The notes under the pieces are model-generated. The model worked only from the letters and a program-made list of their open reading frames with translations. It was not told where the DNA came from and ran no database searches. From the NCBI GenBank assembly GCA_031274925.1, contig JAISPL010000045.1, forward strand, positions 1-63,096: a stretch of DNA of 63,096 bases, read 5' to 3'. The position numbers and the translations under genes are program-made. This DNA is from Syntrophobacterales bacterium. GTDB taxonomy: Bacteria > Desulfobacterota > Syntrophorhabdia > Syntrophorhabdales > Syntrophorhabdaceae. Positions 36,212-46,203 of the stretch are shown here, piece by piece; within the stretch, counting starts at the first letter, position 1; the number at the start of each line of letters is the position of its first letter.

Positions 36212-37309
36212 TTACACCATGCTCCTTAGTATCTCGATCCCCTTCAGGAGATTCTCTTCGTTCGCAGCAAAGGAGATCCTGACGTTGGACTTCTTTCCGG
36301 AAAAAACACTGCCCGGAATTATAAACAGGTTCTTATCCAATGCCCTCTCCACGAAAGCATCGCCGTCGCCGTCCGGCACTTCCGGAAAGATAAAGTAAGC
36401 CCCGTTCGGCTTCACGACCCGGAATTTATCCCTTAGTCCTTCGTAGATGAGGTCTCTGCGCCGCCTGTAACCCTCGATAAGGGGGTCTGTATTGTAATCA
36501 AGGGCGACTATTGCCGCCTTCTGAGCAAAAGAATTAATGCTGCTGAACACGTACTGCTGCATGGTGACCATGCACTGAATGATCTGCTCAGGGCCTGCCG
36601 CAAATCCGACTCGCCAGCCGGTCATGGCCCACGTCTTTGAAAACCCGCCGAAAGTGATGGTATTCTCATAAAGCTGGCCCAAGTAGTCCTTCGTGAATCC
36701 ATTGTCATAAACGAACCGGTCGTAGATGTCATCCGAATAGACCAACAAATTCTTCTCCCTGGCGACGCGGGCCACCATTTCCAACTCCTGCCTGGAATTT
36801 ACTTTTCCCGTGGGGTTATTCGGGCTGTTTACAAGGATTATCCTGGTCTTATCCGTAATGGCCGCCCTAAGCACGTCTTCCTTTAGTGTAAAATCGGGAT
36901 AGGTATCAATGAAAACTGGTTTGCCGCCAAGAAGCTGGACCTGGTACTCATAAAGAACGAAGTAGGGATCAGGGATGATCACTTCGTCGCCCGGGTTCAA
37001 TGTGACCATGAGGGCAAGAAGGAGCCCGCCTGTCACCCCTGCAGTAATGATCACGTCGTCGCAGATAATATTCTTCCCTTTAAGGTAAAGGAGGACCTTC
37101 TCCCTCAACTCCGGGATACCACCCGACGGCGTATATTTATTGAATCCTGCCCTGATCCATTTGATGCCCTCTTCCTTGATTTCATCAGGTATGTCGAAAT
37201 GGGGCTCGCCAATGCTTAAGTTAATGGGATCCTTCACCTTGTTTGCAAGGTCGAATATCTTCCTCACCCCAGACGGTCTTACGCTACTCACTCTGTCTGA
37301 GAGAAACAC
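36212..37309 (-). CDS. PLP-dependent aminotransferase, class I/II (aromatic or aspartate type)
   Basis: 365 aa. It has the fold-type I features NLSIGEPHFDIPDEI near the start, AGVTGGLLLAL, NSPNNPTGKV, YSDDIYDRF and the PLP lysine in FGGFSKTWAMTGWRVGF, with the substrate-binding arginine in SNVRISFA. It interconverts an amino acid and its 2-oxoacid. In this group, between trpB2 and the ior genes, an aromatic substrate such as tryptophan/indolepyruvate is likely but not shown. A 177-nt spacer precedes it. Confidence 0.9.
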   Translation of the reverse strand: MFLSDRVSSVRPSGVRKIFDLANKVKDPINLSIGEPHFDIPDEIKEEGIKWIRAGFNKYTPSGGIPELREKVLLYLKGKNIICDDVIITAGVTGGLLLALMVTLNPGDEVIIPDPYFVLYEYQVQLLGGKPVFIDTYPDFTLKEDVLRAAITDKTRIILVNSPNNPTGKVNSRQELEMVARVAREKNLLVYSDDIYDRFVYDNGFTKDYLGQLYENTITFGGFSKTWAMTGWRVGFAAGPEQIIQCMVTMQQYVFSSINSFAQKAAIVALDYNTDPLIEGYRRRRDLIYEGLRDKFRVVKPNGAYFIFPEVPDGDGDAFVERALDKNLFIIPGSVFSGKKSNVRISFAANEENLLKGIEILRSMV

Positions 37310-37486
37310 AAAAATCCTCCTTCACCGATCCGTCTTGAACACATTCTCCCCGCTTAAGTCCGCTACAGGGAACCCATACCTCTGCCGTCTCTACCGGAGG
37401 AGTAAGAGGCGAGGCGCCTCCACCCAAGCGATGGTTGATATGGGTAAGAAGTATGCGCTCCGCAGCATGCTACCCGGGCAGATTTA

Positions 37487-37726
37487 TTACGGATCAGCGT
37501 TATGTACGCTTTTAAGCGATTCAATTATCCGTTCAATACGGGTTTTGGGCAACCCGCCGAAGCATTCCCGTAGCTCTTCTTCCGTAAAGACCCGCCTGAG
37601 AAGCTTCACAATATCGACTCTTTCCCTCCAGCAACCAATCATGCTCCGGCATGGCGCCTCCCCGTTCGCGGAGAGACAATAAGAAAAATCAGTGACCATA
37701 CCCAGTTGGGTACAATATATTTCCAT
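37487..37726 (-). CDS. Small conserved-looking protein (79 aa) between trpB2 and the aminotransferase
   Basis: 79 aa. Four cysteines in the first half (IYC, SYC, APC, IGC) in the pattern YCLSANGEAPCRSMIGCW, then a helical basic half (ELRECFGGLPKTRIERIIES). Starts 22 nt after the trpB2 stop and has no membrane segment. I do not recognise the family with certainty, though the CR.MIGCW and LPK..IERI segments look conserved rather than random. The cysteines could bind a metal or cluster. Co-transcription with the Trp group suggests an accessory role. Confidence 0.65.
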   Translation of the reverse strand: MEIYCTQLGMVTDFSYCLSANGEAPCRSMIGCWRERVDIVKLLRRVFTEEELRECFGGLPKTRIERIIESLKSVHNADP

Positions 37727-37748
37727 AAAATCTCCCGTTATACAATCT

Positions 37749-39107
37749 TCACGGTTTGGGAAATTTTTCCAAGTCCTTTATCAGTTCCGCGATATCTTCA
37801 TCAGGGAGCGAGTAATCTTCGAGTTTTCCGCTCATAAAGGCGTCGTAGGAAGGCAGATCAATGATCCCGTGGCCGCTGAAGTTCATTAGTATTACCTTTT
37901 CTTTTCCCTCTTCCTTTGCCCGTTTTGCTTCTTCAATGGCGCATGCGATGGCGTGGTTCGTCTCGGGGGCTGGAATGAATCCCTCGGTCCGCGCAAAAAT
38001 AAGACCCGCGCTGAAGGTCTCAACCTGGTTGTAGGCTTTGGCCTCAATGAGACCGTCCATGAGGACCCTGCTCACAAGGGGCGCCATGCCGTGGTACCGG
38101 AGTCCTCCCGCGTGGATCGGGGCAGGTACGAATCCATGACCGATGGAGTGCATGGGCAGAAGCGGCGTGGTTCCCGCTGTATCACCGAAGTCATAGGTAT
38201 AAGGCCCTTTGGTAAGCGTTGGGCACGAAGTGGGCTCGGAGGCGATGATTCTCACTTCTTTTCCGTGGATCTTGTCCCTTACGAAGGGGAACGTGAGACC
38301 TCCAAAATTGCTGCCTCCGCCCGCACATCCTATCACCACATCAGGATACTCGCCCGCGATGGCTAATTGTTTCTCTGCCTCAAGGCCGATGATGGTCTGA
38401 TGCATGATGACGTGGTTGAGTACGCTCCCTAACGAATACTTCGTATCTTTGGATGTGACGCAGTCCTCGATAGCTTCGCTGATGGCAATGCCAAGGCTTC
38501 CTGAATGCTCGGGATTCTCGGCTAAGAATTTCCTTCCTACGCTCGTGTCGGGACTCGGACTGGGCACGCACCTGCCTCCCCATGTCTCCATCATGATCCT
38601 CCGGTATGGCTTCTGGTTGTAGCTGACCCGCACCATGTATACCTTAATGTCAAGGCCGAACTGGTTGCATGCGAAAGAGATGGCGCTCCCCCATTGGCCG
38701 GCGCCGGTTTCGGTCGTGAGTCTCTTGATGCCGGCAATCTTGTTGTAATAAGCTTGTGCGATGGCCGTATTCGGCTTATGGCTCCCGGCAGGGCTTACCC
38801 CCTCGTTCTTATAATAAATGTGCGCGGGCGTTCCCAGGAACTGTTCCAGAGCATAGGCGCGGCAAAGAGGTGAGGGCCTGTACATGAGGAGTCTTTCCAT
38901 CACTTCATCCGGAATGTCGATCCATCTCTCGGTACTCACCTCCTGCTCAATCAGGTTCATGGGGAGAATGGGCGCGAGCATGTCGGGAGTGATTGGTTCT
39001 CCGGTTGCGGGGTTGAGGGGCGGCGGAAGGGGGTTGGGCAGATCCGCCTGAATATTGTACCAAGCCCTCGGCATATCCTTCTCAGTCAAAAAGATCTTCT
39101 TCTCCAT
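37749..39107 (-). CDS. trpB: Tryptophan synthase beta chain, TrpB2 type
   Basis: 452 aa from the ATG preceded by AAGGAGGAAGATA; an ATG 42 nt further upstream would overlap the leader terminator. The PLP lysine is in [17 protein letters not shown], with the family-specific [23 protein letters not shown] (trimmed: [10 protein letters not shown]) and [11 protein letters not shown] phosphate-binding loop. Length and the [10 protein letters not shown]-terminus identify the TrpB2 class, which acts without a tightly bound TrpA and condenses indole with serine. It is the first gene behind a Trp-codon leader and terminator hairpin, so its control by tryptophan supply is directly visible. Confidence 0.94.
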   Translation of the reverse strand: MEKKIFLTEKDMPRAWYNIQADLPNPLPPPLNPATGEPITPDMLAPILPMNLIEQEVSTERWIDIPDEVMERLLMYRPSPLCRAYALEQFLGTPAHIYYKNEGVSPAGSHKPNTAIAQAYYNKIAGIKRLTTETGAGQWGSAISFACNQFGLDIKVYMVRVSYNQKPYRRIMMETWGGRCVPSPSPDTSVGRKFLAENPEHSGSLGIAISEAIEDCVTSKDTKYSLGSVLNHVIMHQTIIGLEAEKQLAIAGEYPDVVIGCAGGGSNFGGLTFPFVRDKIHGKEVRIIASEPTSCPTLTKGPYTYDFGDTAGTTPLLPMHSIGHGFVPAPIHAGGLRYHGMAPLVSRVLMDGLIEAKAYNQVETFSAGLIFARTEGFIPAPETNHAIACAIEEAKRAKEEGKEKVILMNFSGHGIIDLPSYDAFMSGKLEDYSLPDEDIAELIKDLEKFPKP

Positions 39108-39132
39108 TATCTTCCTCCTTATCACGAAATAG

Positions 39133-39162
39133 AAAAGGCCATGAGTCACACATCATGGCCTT
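39133..39162 (-). terminator. Attenuator terminator hairpin of the trpB2 leader
   Basis: Minus strand: AAGGCCATGA and TCATGGCCTT form a perfect 10-bp stem with an 8-nt loop, followed by TTCTATTTC. It sits 26-55 nt before the trpB2 start codon. The upstream arm GGCCATGA can instead pair with TCATGGCC at 39174-39181, which would prevent this hairpin. Confidence 0.85.
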
Positions 39163-39173
39163 TAAACAAAATC

Positions 39174-39224
39174 GGCCATGAACGGTGTGAAACCGTCCAT
39201 GGCCAGAGATCGCGGTTTCACACC
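39174..39224 (-). promoter_or_regulatory. Competing pause and antiterminator hairpins of the trpB2 leader
   Basis: In transcript order: A = GGTGTGAAACCG (39224-39213), B = GGCCATGG (39204-39197), A' = CGGTTTCACACC (39195-39184), B' = TCATGGCC (39181-39174). A pairs perfectly with A' over 12 bp and encloses B. B can pair with B', helped by inner ACGG/CCGT. B' can pair with the first arm of the terminator. A begins at the last base of the leader stop codon. A ribosome finishing the leader would cover A, letting B-B' and then the terminator form. A ribosome stalled on the Trp codons leaves A-A' free, so B' can block the terminator. Confidence 0.75.
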
Positions 39225-39283
39225 TATAATATTCTCTGCCACCACCACCAGTTTGATTTGGAGATAATTGTTCCGTTGAGCAT
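39224..39283 (-). CDS. trpL: trp leader peptide, 19 aa with four consecutive Trp codons
   Basis: ATG to TAG, peptide MLNGTIISKSNWWWWQRIL. Residues 12-15 are four consecutive TGG codons, 8-20 nt before the stop, exactly the design of ribosome-mediated trp attenuators. It is followed by mutually exclusive hairpins and an intrinsic terminator, then trpB2. No good Shine-Dalgarno is visible; the nearest promoter would place the transcript start only a few bases before the ATG, so the leader may be translated from a nearly leaderless mRNA. Confidence 0.88.
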   Translation of the reverse strand: MLNGTIISKSNWWWWQRIL

Positions 39284-39292
39284 AATAATAGT

Positions 39293-39321
39293 CATATAGC
39301 ATACAGAGAGCGCGAAGTCAA
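39293..39321 (-). promoter_or_regulatory. Candidate promoter of the trpL-trpB2 group
   Basis: Minus strand TTGACT (39321-39316), 17-nt spacer, TATATG (39298-39293). An alternative -10 TATAAT lies at 39330-39325. A perfect 12-bp palindrome CCAAGCGCTTGG at 39348-39359 lies just upstream and could be an operator. Confidence 0.5.
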
Positions 39322-39415
39322 GTTATTATATATGGTCCAAATAGGGTCCAAGCGCTTGGGTGGGGGAGCATTTTCATTGACAATATACGATTTTACGATT
39401 ATAACAAACCCTAAT

Positions 39416-39500
39416 GCCTGGGTGGCGGAACAGGTAGACGCAAGGGACTTAAAATCCCTCGGTCCTCGCGGCTGTACGGGTTCGATTCCCGTCCTAGGCA
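39416..39500 (+). tRNA. tRNA-Leu (UAA)
   Basis: 85 nt with a long variable arm. Acceptor GCCTGGG pairs with CCTAGGC, the anticodon loop is CTTAAAA (anticodon TAA), and the T arm is GGGTTCGATTCCC. The CCA end is not encoded, unlike the tRNA-Ala gene in this window. A half copy of the dispersed repeat begins directly at its 3' end. Confidence 0.96.
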
Positions 39501-39546
39501 TTTAACTCTACGGGTCTAATTCCACGCACCTTGAGGCACGCGCTTA
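39501..39546 (-). repeat. Half copy of the dispersed repeat at the tRNA-Leu 3' end (copy F)
   Basis: TTTAACTCTACGGGTCTAAT followed by GAGGCACGCGCTTA matches only the AGATTAAA half of the family. The hairpin end is missing. It abuts the tRNA-Leu discriminator base, a typical place for element insertion. Confidence 0.7.
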
Positions 39547-39644
39547 TTCCCATCCCGTTCATAATATCTTGCCGCAGGTACCCTTGCCGCAAGCCTAAAC
39601 CAGTGTCAGGAAAGTAAGGGTATGAATCATTTTGCTCAAAAAAA

Positions 39645-39671
39645 TTCGGAGGGGTTTTCAACCCCCCCGAA
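39645..39671 (-). terminator. Intrinsic terminator after groEL
   Basis: TTCGGAGGGG/CCCCCCCGAA stem (one mismatch) with a TTTTCAA loop. On the minus strand it is followed by seven T residues. It lies 15 nt past the groEL stop codon. Confidence 0.85.
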
Positions 39672-39686
39672 CACTGATACCGGGTA

Positions 39687-41638
<1,952 letters not shown>

Positions 41639-41670
41639 CGTATCACACTCCTTCCAAAAATTTTTGTTTG

Positions 41671-41697
41671 TTGGCAATAGGATATATTGATTGCTAA
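41671..41697 (-). promoter_or_regulatory. CIRCE-like HrcA operator of groES-groEL
   Basis: TTAGCAATC-N9-TATTGCCAA on the minus strand keeps the 9-9-9 layout of CIRCE (TTAGCACTC-N9-GAGTGCTAA) with several changes. It lies between the promoter -10 and the groES start. Confidence 0.65.
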
Positions 41698-41700
41698 AAT

Positions 41701-41730
41701 AATATACGAACGAGTGGGGCTTGTTGTCAA
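41701..41730 (-). promoter_or_regulatory. groES promoter
   Basis: Minus strand TTGACA (41730-41725), 18-nt spacer, TATATT (41706-41701), directly followed by the CIRCE-like operator. Confidence 0.65.
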
Positions 41731-41740
41731 GCCCCACAAG

Positions 41741-42520
41741 CTAAATTTTCATAAGCAAATTTACGCCTTGCTTGTACCACAGGGAAAATAGCCTGTTTTC
41801 GGCCATGTTGCTTTTCCTGTCATTCATGATCAAGTTGAAGATCTCGTCCTTATTAAGCGCTATGTTATAATCCGTTTCCGCCTGGACGGAGAGCCGGTCA
41901 AGCATGGCGCCAAGGATCTTGTCCTTCTCTTTGCCGCAATGCCAGAGACTCCACCATTCTCCGTACAAATTTTTTATGGTTTTCGAGGGCTTGTCATAAT
42001 AGTTGGCGAGGCACGGGAGCCAAGCCTTGAGATGGGCCTTCGACTGGTCAAATATATTTTCCACTGCCGGGTAACGCTCAAGCACATCCATCTCGACTCT
42101 GATTTTCTGTATAAACCCATTAATGATTGCCTGAGGGTCGTGCTTCTTCACAGGCACTTTTTCTTTCAGGGTATTCCAGACTTCAATGACAGGATATATC
42201 TCCATGTTCTTTTTGGAATAGTCGATAATCTCCAGATTTTTGATGGACGGCCGCGTGCTTACTGGCGCTCCATACAGGAGAAGGCTAAGAACGTCCGAGA
42301 CGACGTGCATGAGAAGGGATCGGTTCCTTGGTCTTAGTATCGGGTACAGGTAGCATATGAACTCGTTGAGTTCCACGGCCCCCACAAGATGGTCATTCTT
42401 GTACTCCGGATCAAGGTGCTTGACCGCATCGATAGCGAGGATCACCGTGCACATGGGGATGAGGTCATCTTTGTTTTTTACGAACTCGCATACATCCAGG
42501 ATATGCCTTCGGGGCAGCAT
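41741..42520 (-). CDS. Uncharacterised 259-aa protein in the chaperone cluster
   Basis: 259 aa, soluble, rich in helix-forming residues, no signal peptide and no motif I recognise. Notable parts are PRRHILDVCEFVKNKDDLIP at the start, RNRSLLMHVVSDVLSLLLYG in the middle and a Trp-rich stretch (LYGEWWSLWHCGKEKD). Its start overlaps the dnaJ-family stop by 1 nt (TGATG), and groES follows. Placement between a J-protein and GroES suggests a folding or stress role; this is guilt by association. Confidence 0.85.
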   Translation of the reverse strand: MLPRRHILDVCEFVKNKDDLIPMCTVILAIDAVKHLDPEYKNDHLVGAVELNEFICYLYPILRPRNRSLLMHVVSDVLSLLLYGAPVSTRPSIKNLEIIDYSKKNMEIYPVIEVWNTLKEKVPVKKHDPQAIINGFIQKIRVEMDVLERYPAVENIFDQSKAHLKAWLPCLANYYDKPSKTIKNLYGEWWSLWHCGKEKDKILGAMLDRLSVQAETDYNIALNKDEIFNLIMNDRKSNMAENRLFSLWYKQGVNLLMKI

Positions 42521-43467
42521 CAGAGACCTTCTCTTTTAAGCTCTTCAATCAGCTCTTTTTGTTTGTCCGTCAATTTCTTAGGTATTTCCGGCACTACTTC
42601 CACATAGAGGTCGCCCTGGGCCGCCTTTCCGAGGCCTGGTACGCCTAAACCCTTGAGACGCACTTTCCCGTGGCTCTTCATTCCCGCCGGAATCCTGACC
42701 CGTTTCGCGCCGTCGGCGGAAGGAACCTCCACCTCGGCCCCTAAAAGCATATCGGTCAATCTTATCTCCTTTGTCACGTAGAGATCGTTGTCCACCCTTC
42801 TGAAGACGGGGTGTTCGCCCACCTTCACGGTGATATAAAAGTCGCCTCTCCGGCCTGTGCCGGGATCCGCGTTCCCTTTTCCATTTAGCCTGAGTTTCTT
42901 GCCCGTGGAGATGCCTGCGGGGATCTTCACGCTCATCTCTTCGGTCCCGTAGTGGGTGGTAAAGGATACCTGTTTCTGGCTCCCCTTCACGGCGTCCATA
43001 AAAGGTATCTCCAGCTCATAGTGAATATCCAGACCCATGCCCGGTCCTTCGGGCTGCTCTCTCGTGATAAAATCGCGGAAGTCAAATCCGGGCTGCTGGC
43101 GCTGATGTCTCTGCCTGCCTGCACCCCTGCCGCGCCCTCCGAAGATTACGTTGAACATGTCTCCGCCGCCAAACCCGAGGTCCTTGAAAAGGTCGCCCAT
43201 GGAGAACCCTTTGAAGATATCCTCTTCCGAATATCTCTGCTGGAAACCGCCCATGCCGAACTGATCGTACTGGGCCCTTTTTTCTTTATCCGAGAGGACC
43301 GCATAGGCCTCGCTTATCTCCTTGAACTTTTCTTCGGCGCTCTTATCGCCCGGATTCTTGTCCGGATGATATTTCAGGGCGAGTTTTCTGTATGCCTTCT
43401 TTAGATCGTCATCCGACGCACCCTTTGCCACTCCCAGAATATCGTAATAATCCTTTTTATTTGGCAT
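42520..43467 (-). CDS. DnaJ-family co-chaperone without zinc fingers (CbpA/type II)
   Basis: 315 aa from the ATG at [14 protein letters not shown] domain (~5-72) with the HPD triad in [10 protein letters not shown], a Gly/Phe-rich linker (FGMGGFQQR ... GGRGRGAG), then two C-terminal beta domains with [14 protein letters not shown]. The four CxxCxGxG repeats of type I DnaJ are absent. It stimulates DnaK ATPase and delivers clients. The 5' end overlaps the DUF89 gene end by 11 nt. Confidence 0.94.
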   Translation of the reverse strand: MPNKKDYYDILGVAKGASDDDLKKAYRKLALKYHPDKNPGDKSAEEKFKEISEAYAVLSDKEKRAQYDQFGMGGFQQRYSEEDIFKGFSMGDLFKDLGFGGGDMFNVIFGGRGRGAGRQRHQRQQPGFDFRDFITREQPEGPGMGLDIHYELEIPFMDAVKGSQKQVSFTTHYGTEEMSVKIPAGISTGKKLRLNGKGNADPGTGRRGDFYITVKVGEHPVFRRVDNDLYVTKEIRLTDMLLGAEVEVPSADGAKRVRIPAGMKSHGKVRLKGLGVPGLGKAAQGDLYVEVVPEIPKKLTDKQKELIEELKREGL

Positions 43468-44296
43468 TTGTCTCACCACCCGAAATAGCAATATAGGTAC
43501 CAACCGCGCGATTGACGTTGTCCGCCACAACGGGGCACTTTACTTTCATTATATGTATGACGGGCCGCTTTGTGTTGAATTCAGAGATCGTCTCGTAATT
43601 ACCCATGCCCTTTGCAATGATCACCGCGCCGCCCTCCCAGAAATCTCTGATCGCCCCCCGGATATGAGCCTCCCGCAGACCCACCTCGTCCGAACCGGTG
43701 GAGATGATATTGCGGCACAGCTCATGAAAACCATAGGCTACAACCTCTTGCATCGACAGATCATTTTGTACGGGATGCTCCCGTACCGCATAGGATACGC
43801 GTTTACCAATCCCTTCAAGGAACCTTATGAGTCTGACATCGAAGATGAAGTCGCCCACATTGTCCCCCAGTATGAGGATCTCGTTTCCTTTATTATTATA
43901 AATCTCCCCGGTTATTTTATCCAGTGGACCGAAAAAGGGGAACGGCTCAGGGCTGAAGTCTCCTTTCACAAAGAAGTCGGTGGAATTCCCGAGAGCCGAG
44001 AACATGATTGCTCCTTGAAGGGTGGGTCCGAAAAGCCCCTCCAACTTCTCCGCCGTCTCCCGTGCCCGTTCAAGCTCCAGTTTCTTCATATGCCGGAAAG
44101 GGTCATAAGCGCCCGTCACTTCTCTGATGCGGGCAAGGAGCGCGTTTGCAATGGCAGGCGGCGAGCCTTGCCCTGTCCAGAGGCGGTCAAGCAAGCCGAC
44201 AGCATCGGAGAGAACCGTATTGTCCCCGCCTGACAGGGCAACCGTATTCTCCGCGAGTCCTTTTAAGCAGTCATAGCAATGTGCAGTAACTTTCAT
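43457..44296 (-). CDS. DUF89/ARMT1-like metal-dependent phosphatase family protein
   Basis: 279 aa from the ATG at [18 protein letters not shown] at the start, GNSTDFF near the middle, [17 protein letters not shown] (metal-binding Asp/Asn) and [13 protein letters not shown] near the C-terminus are the marks of the DUF89 family (AF1104-like proteins). Members dephosphorylate damaged or side-product sugar phosphates. It precedes the dnaJ-family gene in the chaperone cluster. An ATG 66 nt upstream is in frame but the added residues do not fit the family. Confidence 0.82.
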   Translation of the reverse strand: MKVTAHCYDCLKGLAENTVALSGGDNTVLSDAVGLLDRLWTGQGSPPAIANALLARIREVTGAYDPFRHMKKLELERARETAEKLEGLFGPTLQGAIMFSALGNSTDFFVKGDFSPEPFPFFGPLDKITGEIYNNKGNEILILGDNVGDFIFDVRLIRFLEGIGKRVSYAVREHPVQNDLSMQEVVAYGFHELCRNIISTGSDEVGLREAHIRGAIRDFWEGGAVIIAKGMGNYETISEFNTKRPVIHIMKVKCPVVADNVNRAVGTYIAISGGETNAK

Positions 44297-44419
44297 TGAG
44301 TAGGAATAGAATATACTTAAAACGGAAACCATTGCAACGGCTTTAGACGCGGCAGAGCGCAAAGGCGGCCGCTCTCCCTCCGAAGCCTGACATGGGCTTT
44401 CTAACTTGACCTTACGCGG

Positions 44420-44854
44420 CTATTTCGGTATTACCAGTGCGAGGACATTCTTCTTATTCTTCGCATCCCGCCGATACTCTATATTTTTTACTCCTTTTTT
44501 CAGCATTTTGAGGGATGGCTTCGGCCCCGGCTTCAGAAAATCCTCAGTCTCGGGAAACGCATCGGAAATGAGCATGTTGAACTGTTCGCCCGAATCGATA
44601 ATATCAATCACGAGGGCTGGCGCATCGTAGAACGTGCATCTTATGGTAATCTCTTCCGAACCGCCAGGGCAGGCAAACCGTACTATATTTTCAAGGGCTT
44701 CAGCCACGGCAAGCTCTATGTTTGTTACTCTTTCATCCTCAAATCCTCCCTCCCAGGCCCGCGTCCTCACAAATTCGACCAGCGCCGGAATGGAATCCAT
44801 ATTGGCAGACAGGGTGATCTCGTCTAAAAGCTCCATGCCATCTCGTTTCTGCAT
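44420..44854 (-). CDS. RsbW-like anti-sigma/serine kinase-type ATPase (HATPase_c_2)
   Basis: 144 aa, single GHKL ATPase domain. The N box reads NIELAVAEALENIVRFA, the G1 box IDIIDSGEQFN, and the C-terminal part contains GVKNIEYRRDAKNKKNVL. RsbW-type proteins phosphorylate anti-sigma-factor antagonists or bind sigma factors. No antagonist or sigma gene is adjacent. It is probably transcribed just ahead of the DUF89 gene. Confidence 0.85.
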   Translation of the reverse strand: MQKRDGMELLDEITLSANMDSIPALVEFVRTRAWEGGFEDERVTNIELAVAEALENIVRFACPGGSEEITIRCTFYDAPALVIDIIDSGEQFNMLISDAFPETEDFLKPGPKPSLKMLKKGVKNIEYRRDAKNKKNVLALVIPK

Positions 44855-45263
44855 ATTGTTCTCCTGATAACTTCTTTATAAGTAGTGTGTGGGGATAACG
44901 CACAAACAGTATTTTACACATACCAGGGCTGGCATTCAAGTCCTCCACCCATGCTGGACCGGAAAAGAATCTGATTCAAATGCCCCTGATTTCGCATCAG
45001 ATGCTTAAGTGACAGACAAATAAAGGGCTCCGCTTCCTTCCTCGTGAAGCAAAGCCTTGATGCTGTGAAAGCACTTCTCTTTCATGTTCGAACTCAATGG
45101 TACAGCGGATTAGTCTTATAGGGAAAGGCAGCGAATAGCTCGCCTGTAAAAAAATGAGGCGGCCTGGGCATCCCTCATATACTCAACAAGCCTGTAAAAT
45201 AGAACGGAATAGCCTCTTAACACGCAGCCAAATTGCTTTCTGGTCCAATATCGTAATTATGGG
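44855..45263. other. Intergenic region
   Basis: 409 nt between the RsbW-like gene and repeat copy D. I see no gene, terminator or recognisable remnant. Confidence 0.4.
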
Positions 45264-45364
45264 AATGAACCTCCCCGCCGCAAGCGGGGGGGTATCCCGG
45301 GGTTTACGACTTACTATCAGGCAAGCGCGTGCCTCAAGGGACGAGAAATTAGACCCGAGAGAGT
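45264..45364 (+). repeat. Dispersed ~100-bp palindromic repeat, copy D
   Basis: Plus-strand copy: ATGAACCTCCCCGCCGCAAG, GGTTTACGACTTACTATCAG, and GAGAAATTAGACCC at the end. Its AGAGATTAAA end is replaced by AGAGAGTAA and abuts a truncated DNA methyltransferase reading frame. Confidence 0.85.
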
Positions 45365-45365
45365 A

Positions 45366-45607
45366 AGCCAAAAAACTCCCGGACGATTTGAGCACCTGTA
45401 TGATTTCTCTAATATTTTCAACATGTTGTCAATATAATCTTTGTAGCCTTTTTCTAAACCTATACTATCTGTATTTTCATATTCCCTTTTCCCCAATCAG
45501 GGAGGGCTGGTCATAACCATATCTATACAGTTGCCAAGGAGAGATTCTAAAACTTCATGCGAATCACCTGCTAAAAAAAGTGGTTCGAAATCATTTGTAT
45601 TAAGCAT
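45366..45607 (-). pseudogene. DNA methyltransferase fragment (N4/N6 class)
   Basis: About 80 codons. LFLAGDSHEVLESL and DMVMTSPP match the start and catalytic motif IV (SPP[YW]) of site-specific methyltransferases; the following GKREYENTDSIGLEKGYKDY is also family-like. An in-frame TGA replaces the motif IV Tyr codon, and the frame is cut in the region corresponding to RVLKP.G.FWL where repeat copy D begins. Non-functional remnant. Confidence 0.7.
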
Positions 45608-45842
45608 TGCTCTGCCGGTCCCTTAACTTCCGTCAGGTAACTATTGCCTGCCATAACATCTTATCAAACATATTCGCCTGTCTATATATTAGATCTGAAA
45701 CAAAACTCTTTTACATATTCCTGTTGATAGCGCTCACCCAAAGATAGCCAACCGTGGATAAAACCGATGCCGTTTGTAAAGGCACTACCAAAACTTTTTA
45801 AGAGTGTGGTAAGTATACCGGCATCGGGTGTCATTTTTCTAT
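45608..45842. other. Spacer in the decayed mobile region
   Basis: 235 nt, no gene seen. Confidence 0.35.
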
Positions 45843-45930
45843 CCTAAAAATGTTTTATTCCCGGACCCTTGCCCGGACCGTCAAGGGGTCTTCTCGGGGG
45901 GCCAAAGTCAAACTGTCTTTTCATATTGGC
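45843..45930. repeat. 88-bp direct repeat, copy 1
   Basis: Matches 46116-46203 with two mismatches. It encodes (minus strand) the shared protein tail that contains KRQFDFGPPRRPLDGPG. Confidence 0.9.
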
Positions 45931-46104
45931 ACGGCTGACTGCCATGCACTCCCTGTCAGCCATTATTTCCGCTTGAGACATCCTGCCGCATGCTTCTATC
46001 TTCGCTCTCATCTCTTCGGGGTGTTTTTCATAGTATTCAGCGGTTTTTGATCCGCAGGCCGGAAGTAACATAGCGATGGCAACAAGAAGCAATAGTTTTT
46101 TCAT
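45844..46104 (-). CDS. EexN/TrbK-like entry-exclusion lipoprotein
   Basis: 86 aa. Lipoprotein signal MKKLLLLVAIAMLLPACGSK (lipobox LPAC), then KTAEYYEKHPEEMRAKIEAC and DRECMAVSRAN, the short Cys-containing pattern of EexN-family lipoproteins, which block redundant conjugative entry. The C-terminal 27 residues are duplicated from or into the upstream TrbJ-like remnant. The gene looks intact, but its conjugation partners are decayed. Confidence 0.75.
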   Translation of the reverse strand: MKKLLLLVAIAMLLPACGSKTAEYYEKHPEEMRAKIEACGRMSQAEIMADRECMAVSRANMKRQFDFGPPRRPLDGPGKGPGIKHF

Positions 46105-46115
46105 GATTTTATTCT

Positions 46116-46203
46116 CCTAAAAATGTTGTATTCCCGGACCCTTCCCCGGACCGTCAAGGGGTCTTCTCGGGGGGCCAAAGTCAAACTGTCTTTTCATATT
46201 GGC
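46116..46203. repeat. 88-bp direct repeat, copy 2
   Basis: Encodes the C-terminus of the TrbJ-like remnant (minus strand). It differs from copy 1 at two positions; one changes the penultimate residues from KHF to QHF. Confidence 0.9.

Noticed and set aside
32998-39500. tRNA-flanked genomic island between tRNA-Ala and tRNA-Leu
   Set aside because: No integrase or attachment-site duplication was seen, and the genes between are metabolic with ordinary composition.
45497-45499. Second selenocysteine UGA in the methyltransferase fragment
   Set aside because: The gene is truncated, the position is the aromatic residue of SPPY rather than a Cys, and no suitable hairpin was evident.
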